A DNA stretch of 10,484 bases from CAYLUN01 sp964386865 (GTDB lineage Bacteria; Verrucomicrobiota; Kiritimatiellia; RFP12; UBA1067). Numbering within the stretch: position 1 is the stretch's first letter; every line of letters starts with the position of its first letter. The notes below the pieces were generated by a model. The model was not told the origin of the DNA and searched no databases. It saw nothing but the letters and a program-made list of their open reading frames with translations. Location of the stretch: NCBI GenBank assembly GCA_964386865.1, contig CAYLUN010000145.1, forward strand, positions 1 through 10,484, read 5' to 3'. Position numbers and translations under genes: made by a program. Below are positions 1-6,021 of this stretch, piece after piece.

Positions 1-752
1 GCGAGTTCGTAGCCCCAGTCGCGGAAGCCGCCCTCGGTGAACTTCATGATGTTGCCCTTGTGGACGAGGGTCACGCTTTCGCGGTCATTGGCGATGGCGT
101 AGTCCATCGCGGCCTTGACGAGTCGCTTCGTGCCTTCGATCGAGACGGGCTTGATGCCGATCGACGAGGACTCGGGGAAGCGGATCTTCTTGACGCCCAT
201 CTCCTTCTGCAGGAAGCCGATGACCTTCTTGGCGTCGTCGGTCTGAGCGAGCCACTCGATGCCGGCGTAGATGTCCTCGGTGTTCTCGCGGAAGATCACC
301 ATGTCGGTCAGCTCGGGGCGCTTGACCGGCGAGGGCACGCCCTTGAACCAGCGCACGGGGCGCAGGCAGACGTACAGGTCGAGTTCTTGGCGCAGGGCGA
401 CGTTGAGCGAGCGGATGCCGCCGCCGACGGGCGTGGTGAGCGGGCCTTTAATGGAGACTAGGTAATCGCGGCACGCGTCAAGGGTCTCCTTCGGGAGCCA
501 CGTGTTCGGGCCGTAGACGTCGTTGGCCTTTTCGCCGGCGTAGACCTCCATCCAGGCGATCTTGCGGCTGGAGCCGTAGGCGGCCTCGACGGCGGCGTTC
601 CAGACGATCAGGGCGGCGCGGGTGATGTCGGCGCCCGTGCCGTCGCCCTCGATGAAGGGGATGACCGGCTGGCTGGGAACCTTCAGCGCGCCGTCGGCGC
701 CCATGGTGATCGCGTCGCCGAAAGAGGGAAGCTTGATCTTGTCGTAGGCCAT
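1..752 (-). CDS. icd: NADP-dependent isocitrate dehydrogenase, N-terminal part (runs off the window)
   Basis: This gene encodes the TCA-cycle enzyme that oxidatively decarboxylates isocitrate to 2-oxoglutarate, producing NADPH in the cytoplasm. The 250 visible residues follow the Escherichia coli Icd sequence closely and almost without gaps. The substrate-binding stretch 'GGGIRSLNVALRQ' places Ser115, Asn117, Arg121, Arg131 and Arg155 where E. coli has Ser113, Asn115, Arg119, Arg129 and Arg153. Tyr162 and Lys232 match the catalytic Tyr160 and Lys230. The serine that IDH kinase phosphorylates in enterics is therefore kept, though nothing here shows such regulation. The family is about 416 residues, so roughly the last 165 lie beyond base 1. 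The ATG at 752-750 was chosen because the N-terminus aligns with the family; only a weak GAGA-like ribosome site precedes it. The gene is transcribed away from jetD, from its own promoter at 823-852. Confidence 0.96.
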   Translation of the reverse strand, partial: MAYDKIKLPSFGDAITMGADGALKVPSQPVIPFIEGDGTGADITRAALIVWNAAVEAAYGSSRKIAWMEVYAGEKANDVYGPNTWLPKETLDACRDYLVSIKGPLTTPVGGGIRSLNVALRQELDLYVCLRPVRWFKGVPSPVKRPELTDMVIFRENTEDIYAGIEWLAQTDDAKKVIGFLQKEMGVKKIRFPESSSIGIKPVSIEGTKRLVKAAMDYAIANDRESVTLVHKGNIMKFTEGGFRDWGYEL

Positions 753-822
753 TGCGTTGTCTCGCGGGTTAGGGGTTGCTACCGAGGGGAACTGTCTGCC
801 CATGCCCCCGGAATGGCGCGTC

Positions 823-852
823 ATTATAGGGGAGCGGGTCGCGGTTTGGCAA
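823..852 (-). promoter_or_regulatory. sigma70-like promoter of icd
   Basis: Read on the minus strand, a TTGCCA box (852-847, five of six matches to TTGACA) is followed after 18 nt by a perfect TATAAT (828-823). The predicted transcription start is near base 816, giving a leader of about 65 nt before the icd ATG. The box is AT-rich against GC-rich surroundings. The left end of the miniature element lies only 18 bp upstream of the -35 box. The call rests on sequence match alone. Confidence 0.65.
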
Positions 853-861
853 CACCTTCGT

Positions 862-870
862 TCCGCACCC
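862..870. repeat. 9-bp target-site duplication, left copy
   Basis: TCCGCACCC directly abuts the left inverted repeat, and an identical copy abuts the right one at 1000-1008. The next base on each side (a C at 871 and at 1009) also matches, so a 10-bp duplication is formally possible. That would break the perfect pairing of the outermost base of the terminal repeats, so 9 bp is preferred. Confidence 0.65.
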
Positions 871-999
871 CAGCAATTCTAATTATGGCCAACAAGCGCC
901 TCACGGCGCCACTACAAACACAAGCAAACGTGGGCGAATTCGTTTGTAGCCCGCAAGGGCCTTCCCGCCGCGCGCGCCTTGTCATAATTAGAATTGCTG
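871..999. mobile_element. MITE-like 129-bp element with 17-bp terminal inverted repeats
   Basis: The ends are perfect 17-bp inverted repeats: CAGCAATTCTAATTATG at 871-887 and its exact reverse complement at 983-999. The nonamer TCCGCACCC occurs directly on both sides (862-870 and 1000-1008), as expected for a target-site duplication. An inner inverted repeat (CTACAAAC at 912-919, GTTTGTAG at 942-949) lets the single strand fold further. The tips are AT-rich while the core is GC-rich. No internal reading frame resembles a protein, so any movement would need a transposase supplied elsewhere. Several IS families make 9-bp duplications, and the sequence does not say which one. The element lies 21 bp past the jetD stop and just upstream of the icd promoter. 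It could alternatively be a folded intergenic repeat of the REP type; the flanking duplication argues for insertion. Confidence 0.7.
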
Positions 1000-1008
1000 T
1001 CCGCACCC
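1000..1008. repeat. 9-bp target-site duplication, right copy
   Basis: This is an exact second copy of TCCGCACCC, immediately outside the right terminal inverted repeat and 13 bp from the jetD stop codon. An uninterrupted ancestral site would have held a single copy between the jetD end and the icd promoter. Confidence 0.65.
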
Positions 1009-1021
1009 CTCCTGCGGGGCG

Positions 1022-2260
1022 TCACTGGGGCGCAGGGCAGTCTTTGCCCGCTGTTGGCCCCGCGATCAAATCGATGGTCTGTTCCTGCTCGAGCCAGCCG
1101 TGCGCGAGGGTGTGGCGCAGCTCGGCGAGATAGGGGAAGTCGGGGTGGGCGTGGATGAACTGCTCGATGCGGTGCCGCTGTTCGTAGCTGAGCGGCAGCA
1201 GGTGCTTGCGCCAGAGGTGCACGGTTTCGGGCGGCGCGTAGAGCCGCATGGGAATGTTGCGCGCGACCTGCTCGGAGATGCGGTAGCCGTCGAGGTCCGT
1301 GTCGCCCCAATGCAGGCAGGTGGCCTTGGCTTGGGCGAAGTGGCGCAGCAGCGTCTTCACGGCGGCGTTGGGGTAGCCTTCGGTATAGAGGGAGGCGCGG
1401 CGCATCTCCACGAGCCGGTGGAAGGGGGCCGCGTTCTCGCTGGTGACGAGCGAGTGGCAGGGCTCTTCGAAGCGGACGGCGGTGAGCGCCCGCACGGTCT
1501 TCCACGTGAGGATGGCCGCTTCGCTGTGGAGCCACAGGCGGTGGGGCCAGTCGAGCCACTCGCCGTCGTGCGTGCGGTAGGCGAAGGGCGCGAAGACCAC
1601 GACGTGCGTGGTGTAAGGGTTTTCGATGATGCCGCAGGCGTTGAAGAGCGTGGTCGCGTCGTCGTCCGGGCCGCCCGCCTGCAGGCGGAGCAGGTGTTCG
1701 AGCTGCTGGCGGAGCGGGCCGCTGCGCAGGGCCTTGCTGTCGTTGAAGAACTTCGCGCCGAGCTCGGAGAGGGTGGTGCCGGCGGGCGTCGTGCGCAGCG
1801 AGACCAGCGCGTCGAAGAGGGCGACCAGATCGTCGGGCGCGGACGGGAAGGCCCGGAAGTAGCGGCGGAGCGGATCCGCGCGGCGCAGGGCGTCGACCCG
1901 CGCGGCGTCGTCGGGGTGCAGGACTTTCAGCCGCCGCAGGGTTTGCGCGAAGAGCGCGTCGGGCGGCTCAGCGGGCTGCGGCGGGGCGGGCGTCAGGCCG
2001 AGCCGCTCGGCGAGCGGCAGCCAGCGCTCGCGCTCGCGCAGGGCCGCATCGAGCCGCGCCTTGAGCCGGCCGTTCTCCTCGCGGCAGCCGGGGAAGATCG
2101 CGTCCAGCGCGCGGCGCACGGCCTTGTCCTGCGGGACGTCGCCGAGCGTGAGCGTGGCGGGCAGCGGCTCGCCGGCTACCGCGCGCCGCGCCGCGCGCAG
2201 CAGCCACGGCCGCATCGCGGGACAGCGCTCGAGTTGCTCTTTCCAGAACGAGGAGGTCAT
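1022..2260 (-). CDS. jetD: JetD-type TOPRIM nuclease subunit (DUF2220 family) of a Wadjet-like system
   Basis: JetD is the nuclease of Wadjet systems: it cuts small circular plasmids after the JetABC SMC motor has extruded them. This 412-residue protein has the expected design. An arm-like, charged N-terminal half (about 1-200) leads to a C-terminal TOPRIM domain. The conserved acid sits in 'LVTSENAAPF' (Glu275), and the metal-binding motif is 'HWGDTDLDGYRI' (Asp320, Asp322, Asp324, Gly325), preceded by the family-typical 'YTEGYPNAAVKTLL'. A late 'WLEQEQ' (around 389-394) matches the acidic end of the family. All metal ligands look intact, so an active enzyme is expected. The ATG start is fixed by AGGAG at 2271-2267, which overlaps the stop of jetC, so translation is probably coupled. 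An alternative name is the homologous MksG of MksBEFG systems. The fold call is firm; the biological role is inferred, because JetA and JetB are missing here. Confidence 0.88.
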   Translation of the reverse strand: MTSSFWKEQLERCPAMRPWLLRAARRAVAGEPLPATLTLGDVPQDKAVRRALDAIFPGCREENGRLKARLDAALRERERWLPLAERLGLTPAPPQPAEPPDALFAQTLRRLKVLHPDDAARVDALRRADPLRRYFRAFPSAPDDLVALFDALVSLRTTPAGTTLSELGAKFFNDSKALRSGPLRQQLEHLLRLQAGGPDDDATTLFNACGIIENPYTTHVVVFAPFAYRTHDGEWLDWPHRLWLHSEAAILTWKTVRALTAVRFEEPCHSLVTSENAAPFHRLVEMRRASLYTEGYPNAAVKTLLRHFAQAKATCLHWGDTDLDGYRISEQVARNIPMRLYAPPETVHLWRKHLLPLSYEQRHRIEQFIHAHPDFPYLAELRHTLAHGWLEQEQTIDLIAGPTAGKDCPAPQ

Positions 2261-2272
2261 GGGAAGCTCCTA
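2258..2272 (-). promoter_or_regulatory. jetD ribosome-binding site overlapping the jetC stop codon
   Basis: On the minus strand the jetC stop TAG (2272-2270) forms the start of an AGGAG Shine-Dalgarno motif (2271-2267), which is 6 nt from the jetD ATG (2260-2258). Ribosomes ending jetC are thus placed on the jetD start, favouring fixed-ratio production of the two proteins. Confidence 0.8.
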
Positions 2273-5200
2273 CAGCTCCTGTCCGAAGACGATAGGCACG
2301 GGCTCGTTTTGGGCGGCGTCGAGGAGGTCGAGCTGCTTGGGCGCGGCGCTCCAGTGGTAGGGGTAGAGGTGGACGTTGAAGCGGGCGTCCTTGACCACGA
2401 GGATCGAGGTGGAGTAGGCGATCTCCTTCTTCACGCCGTCCTGGTCGGGCGAGGCCACGAAGAGCTGGAGCTCAAGGTCGCTCGCGAAGCCGAGCAGCTG
2501 GTCGCGGCGGCCCGCGTCGATGCCGTAGAAGGCCTCGTCGAAAATGAGGATGGGGAGGCGGATCTTCTCCTTGTCGAAGAGGAAGTGCGCGATGGTCAGG
2601 ATGAGCAGGTAGTTCGGCACGGCCTGCTCGCCGCCGGAGCCGATGCTCTTGACCTTACGGTCCATGACGATGCCGTCTGCGCCTGCCGTCAGGACCTTGA
2701 GTTCGTAGCGGAACCAGTTGCGGTAGTCGAGGATCGGCGGGATCTCGCCGACCTCGGTGTTCTTGATCTCCTCGGCGTGGTCTTCGATGAAGGCGCGCAG
2801 GTCGGCCTCGGTCTTCTCGGGGTCGAGCGAGCGGTAGTTCGCGACCAGGTCGCACAGGCGCCTGCAGGATTCGAGAGGGGTGATGGAGAAGGCGTAGCGG
2901 TTGTTGCCGAAGGTGCGCTGCTTGAGGAGCTGGCCGATGCGGCGCGACATCTCGTTGAGGCGCAGCACGCTGGTCTGGAGCTTGCTGACGAGGTTGTCCA
3001 TCACGAGCTGGCGGAAGAGCTTGAGCGTCTGCTCGCTGATCAGATCCTCTTGCTCGCGCAGCTCGTGGAAGGCGCCGGCCTGCACGTCGGACACGCTGCG
3101 GCCGCGGCGGTCGGTGAGGGTGTTGAGCGGCTCGTCGTAAACGAAGCCGAAGGCGATGCCCTCGGGCAGCACGACCTTGCTGCGGATCTTCTCGGCGGTG
3201 ACGGCGGCCGTCTGGCTGGCGGCCGCGGCGCGGGCGCGGAGCGCGCTGCGGCTGTCGGCCGCGGCGGAGCAGCGCTCGCGCACGAAGGCGTCGATGGGCC
3301 CGTCGGGCACCAGCAGCGCGAGAAGCGCGGCCTGGGCTTCGTCGCGCTCGGAGCGGGTGGCGGCGATGTCCGCGAGGTTCTTTTCGCAGTGGGACTTGAG
3401 GCCTTTGACGGCGTGCTCCACGCGCCCCGTCTCGACGAGGGCGTCGCTGCTCTCTTTCTTGAGCTTGTTCCACTTGCGCTCCACCTCGCCGAGGCGCTCC
3501 TCAAGGCCTTCGAGGCCCGACTTGCGCATGGAGAGCAGGATGTCGGTGTGGAGGTCCTTTTTGGCTTGCAGGTCCTCCTCGTGGTACAGGCAGGTCTCGC
3601 GGGCGTTGATGTAAGCGTTCTTCTCGAGGACGTGGGCGGTGACGCTCTGCGCGACGGCGTCGCGCTGGCGCGGCAGGTCTTCGCCGATCTCGTTGAGGAG
3701 GGTCTTGAAGAGCGCGAGCTGGCCGCGGCGCTCGCTCAAGCTCGCGTGCTCGGCGGCGGACTCCTTGCGCTCCTTCTCGGCGGCGAGGCGCTTCTTGTCA
3801 AGCTCGCGCAGCTCGCGCTCGAGCTCGCGTCGGCGCATCTCGTCGCCGATCAGGCGCGGCGGCGCGTCGGTGAGCGTCTGCTCGCGCAGGCGGAAGTGGA
3901 GGATCGGCAGGTCGAGGAACTTCTCGACGTGCGGGCCGTGCCGGGCGGCGAGCTGGTGCTGGAGCACGAGGATCGCGCCGGGGTCGGACTTCTTGAGGTC
4001 GAAGTAGCGCTTCAGCCACTCGGCCGGAACCGGCTCGGTGTCGTCGCCGACCACGGCGAGGCTCTGCTCCGGGAAGTCGCGGAAGAGGAGGCTGCGCACG
4101 TCGGCGGCGCTGGCCTCGTCCGTGATCCACGTGGCGAGGGTGGCGTCGCCGACGAGCTGCTCGAGGGCGGCGAGTTCGCGGGCGGTCGCGCCGGGCGCGG
4201 GCTCGAGGCCCAGGTAGAGGGGCTGGGCGCGGAGCAGGCGCTGCTGGAGCGCGCGCTGGGCCTGCGCGAAGCCCTTGGCGAGCGGCACCGTCTCGCCGCG
4301 GTGGCGCTTCTCCTCGCTCTCGGCGGCGAGCGCGGCGAGGCGCTTGTCGAGCGCTTCGAGGTGGACGCCGAGCGTCGCCAGCTGGCGGTCGAGGCCCTGC
4401 GCGGTGTCGTCGGCGGCGGTGCGGACCTCGGCCAGCGGCAGCGAGGCGAGGGCGCTCTCAGGCGTCTCGCTCTTGGGCGCGTCGTCGAGCGCGGCGGCGA
4501 GCGCCGAGGTGGAGAAGGGCATGGCGCGGCCGAGCTTCTGGAGCGAGCGGCCGAAGGCTTGCGCGAGCTTGCGCAGGGCGTCGCGGGAGCGGGCGACGGT
4601 CTCGGTCGCCTCGTCGAAGCGCAGCTGGGTCTCGGCGAGCCGGCGCTTAGCCAGCTCGTAGAGGCGCTTGGCGTTCTCGACGTTGAGCCGCGCCTCGCGC
4701 TCCTTGGAGACGAGGCCCTGGGCGTCCTGCTGGCGCAGCTCGTGGAGGCGCTGGGCGGCGGCTTCGACGTGGATCTCGAGGCGCTTCTGCTCCTCCCGCA
4801 GGTCGGCGAGGCGGCGCTCCTCGGCGGCGAGCTGCTCGGCGAACTGGTCGTAGGCGGCCTGAAACTCGCGGGCCGCGAGGTGGCGCTCCTGCCAGAGGCT
4901 CGCGGCGTGGTCGATGCGCGTGCCGAGAACTTGCGCGGTGAGGCTGGCGAGCTCTTCGACGAAGCGGTGTTTGGCGCGGAGCTTGTCGAGGTCCTGGCGG
5001 CTCTCCTCAAGCGACTTGAGATTGGCGATAACCTCCTCGAAGACCTCGTGGGGCGGCTCTTGAAGAAGCTGGCGGAAGAGCTGGTGGTAGTCGTTGGTGT
5101 GGGCGGCGATCTCGCGGTAGGCCTTGCCGGTGGCGAGGAACTTGCAGACGTCCTCGAAGGTTTCGCGGTCGGCGAAGAAGCGGGCCGCGAGGTCGTCCGC

Positions 5201-5725
5201 GTAGGAGCCGATCTGGCCGTAGTAGCCGGTGCCGCCGAGGGCGGCCTTGAGCTCGGTCTTGGTGGAGGGGCGCGAGCGGCCGCCCTCGCGCTGGAGCAGG
5301 GGCAGGTCCTCGAGCGGGCAGTCGCGGATGACGCCCCAGCGCTCGACGGCCTCGTCCATGCTGTGCGTGGAGACGCCGATGGCCGCGGTGATGGGGCGGC
5401 CGTTGCGGCCGGCGATCTCGACGGCGGCGTACGTGATGCCGCCGTTGGGGTGGAGCGGGCCGTTGGTCTCGATGTTGTAGCGCATCACGATGCCTTGCAC
5501 CGAGCGGCCGCCCGCATGCTTGGCGCCGGCGACGCGGGCGGCGGAGTTGAACTCCATCGAGCGGCCCGCGGTGAGCACGTAGTGGACCGCGTCGAGGACG
5601 GTGGTCTTGCCCGACCCGTTGTCGCCGAGCATGAAGAGGTGGCCGCCCGACCGGAGCTCGATGGTCTCGTCCACGAAGTTGTGGAAGTTGATCAGGCGGA
5701 TTCTGGTGATGCGGTAGAAGTCCAT
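2270..5725 (-). CDS. jetC: JetC/MukB-like SMC ATPase of a Wadjet-like system
   Basis: This is a full-length SMC-type ATPase of 1151 residues, of the JetC/MksB/MukB class that loads on DNA as a dimer and extrudes loops. The N-terminal half-ATPase has 'RLINFHNF' and a Walker A motif, 'GDNGSGKTT' (34-42, Lys40). Long heptad-rich coiled coils (about 230-400, 430-500 and 630-800) flank a less helical, hinge-like segment (about 500-625). The C-terminal half carries the family-typical 'LDYRNWFRYEL' (999-1009), the signature motif SGGEQ (1030-1034), Walker B 'PILIFDEA' (Asp1063-Glu1064) and D-loop 'GIDAGRR' (1068-1074). All ATPase motifs are intact. The ATG (5725-5723) fits the conserved N-terminus, but the upstream 15 nt are pyrimidine-rich with no Shine-Dalgarno motif, unlike most other genes here. 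In canonical systems jetA (kleisin) and jetB (KITE) sit next to this gene; here the upstream neighbour is a divergent ATPase. RecN/SbcC-type repair ATPases are less likely given the JetD partner. Confidence 0.88.
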   Translation of the reverse strand: MDFYRITRIRLINFHNFVDETIELRSGGHLFMLGDNGSGKTTVLDAVHYVLTAGRSMEFNSAARVAGAKHAGGRSVQGIVMRYNIETNGPLHPNGGITYAAVEIAGRNGRPITAAIGVSTHSMDEAVERWGVIRDCPLEDLPLLQREGGRSRPSTKTELKAALGGTGYYGQIGSYADDLAARFFADRETFEDVCKFLATGKAYREIAAHTNDYHQLFRQLLQEPPHEVFEEVIANLKSLEESRQDLDKLRAKHRFVEELASLTAQVLGTRIDHAASLWQERHLAAREFQAAYDQFAEQLAAEERRLADLREEQKRLEIHVEAAAQRLHELRQQDAQGLVSKEREARLNVENAKRLYELAKRRLAETQLRFDEATETVARSRDALRKLAQAFGRSLQKLGRAMPFSTSALAAALDDAPKSETPESALASLPLAEVRTAADDTAQGLDRQLATLGVHLEALDKRLAALAAESEEKRHRGETVPLAKGFAQAQRALQQRLLRAQPLYLGLEPAPGATARELAALEQLVGDATLATWITDEASAADVRSLLFRDFPEQSLAVVGDDTEPVPAEWLKRYFDLKKSDPGAILVLQHQLAARHGPHVEKFLDLPILHFRLREQTLTDAPPRLIGDEMRRRELERELRELDKKRLAAEKERKESAAEHASLSERRGQLALFKTLLNEIGEDLPRQRDAVAQSVTAHVLEKNAYINARETCLYHEEDLQAKKDLHTDILLSMRKSGLEGLEERLGEVERKWNKLKKESSDALVETGRVEHAVKGLKSHCEKNLADIAATRSERDEAQAALLALLVPDGPIDAFVRERCSAAADSRSALRARAAAASQTAAVTAEKIRSKVVLPEGIAFGFVYDEPLNTLTDRRGRSVSDVQAGAFHELREQEDLISEQTLKLFRQLVMDNLVSKLQTSVLRLNEMSRRIGQLLKQRTFGNNRYAFSITPLESCRRLCDLVANYRSLDPEKTEADLRAFIEDHAEEIKNTEVGEIPPILDYRNWFRYELKVLTAGADGIVMDRKVKSIGSGGEQAVPNYLLILTIAHFLFDKEKIRLPILIFDEAFYGIDAGRRDQLLGFASDLELQLFVASPDQDGVKKEIAYSTSILVVKDARFNVHLYPYHWSAAPKQLDLLDAAQNEPVPIVFGQEL

Positions 5726-5742
5726 GGGAGAGAAGAAGGGGG

Positions 5743-5761
5743 TTAGGCTGTAGGCTGTTAG
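5743..5761 (+). repeat. 19-bp dispersed repeat, copy 1
   Basis: TTAGGCTGTAGGCTGTTAG appears here and, letter for letter, at 8379-8397; similarity continues loosely for about ten further bases (ATTGTGA here against GACTGTGA there). The unit is itself built from a TAGGCTG heptamer repeated about two and a half times. It lies 17 bp upstream of the jetC start, in opposite orientation to that gene. Confidence 0.7.
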
Positions 5762-5986
5762 ATTGTGAGGGAGAGGTTGGGGAGGCTCAGCGGTTCACGG
5801 TTGGGATAGGTTAGCAAATGCCGGGCGGGCTGGCAAACTGGGGGTGAGGCGCTTTCACGGGCGTCTGGCGACTTTCGATCGGGGACGAGGGCATCGCCGC
5901 CCCCAGTCGATCAAAAGCCTCGCATCTGCACGAGATGTACATGGGCGGCCAACAGCGAACAGATGCGCCCGAGTTCGTAAATAACC

Positions 5987-6015
5987 TTGCAGTTTGATAC
6001 CACAAGTATTAATAT
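5987..6015 (+). promoter_or_regulatory. possible promoter of the DUF4143 ATPase gene
   Basis: A weak -35 candidate TTGCAG (5987-5992) is followed after 17 nt by TAATAT (6010-6015) in an AT-rich island. Transcription would begin at or very near the ATG at 6022, and no Shine-Dalgarno motif precedes that ATG, so a leaderless mRNA is possible. Each box matches consensus only partly, so this is tentative. Confidence 0.3.
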
Positions 6016-6021
6016 GACAGT

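Larger units (their letters stand above)
5726..6021. other. 296-bp divergent spacer between jetC and the DUF4143 ATPase gene
   Basis: This gap must hold the start signals for two genes running outwards. It contains no convincing protein: the short frames crossing it show no family features, and there is no remnant of jetA or jetB. It holds one copy of the 19-bp repeat (5743-5761). A loose inverted pair around two TCGATC cores (5875-5880 and 5907-5912) lies near the middle. The last 45 bp before the ATPase start are clearly AT-rich. No strong promoter was found for jetC. Confidence 0.5.

Noticed and set aside
60..461. Plus-strand frame of 133 codons
   Set aside because: It is antisense to icd, whose minus-strand translation matches the family nearly throughout.
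1001..1017. Short hairpin (CCGCA/TGCGG) after jetD as an intrinsic terminator
   Set aside because: The stem is only 5 bp, there is no T tract after it on the minus strand, and the left half is part of the target-site duplication.
753..1021. CRISPR array or tRNA gene in the repeat-bearing gap
   Set aside because: There is only one pair of inverted repeats, no regularly spaced direct repeats, and no cloverleaf or T-loop consensus.
1100..5746. Open frame of 1548 codons on the plus strand, opposite jetC and jetD
   Set aside because: It is antisense to two genes with intact family motifs. Its translation is a low-complexity run of Ala, Gly, Glu, Val, Leu and Arg with no domain, as expected when GC-rich codon bias removes stops from the complementary frame.
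5871..5917. Loose inverted pair around TCGATC with GGGG/CCCC in the jetC-ATPase spacer
   Set aside because: Pairing is interrupted and TCGATC is nearly self-complementary; it is too weak to call an operator.
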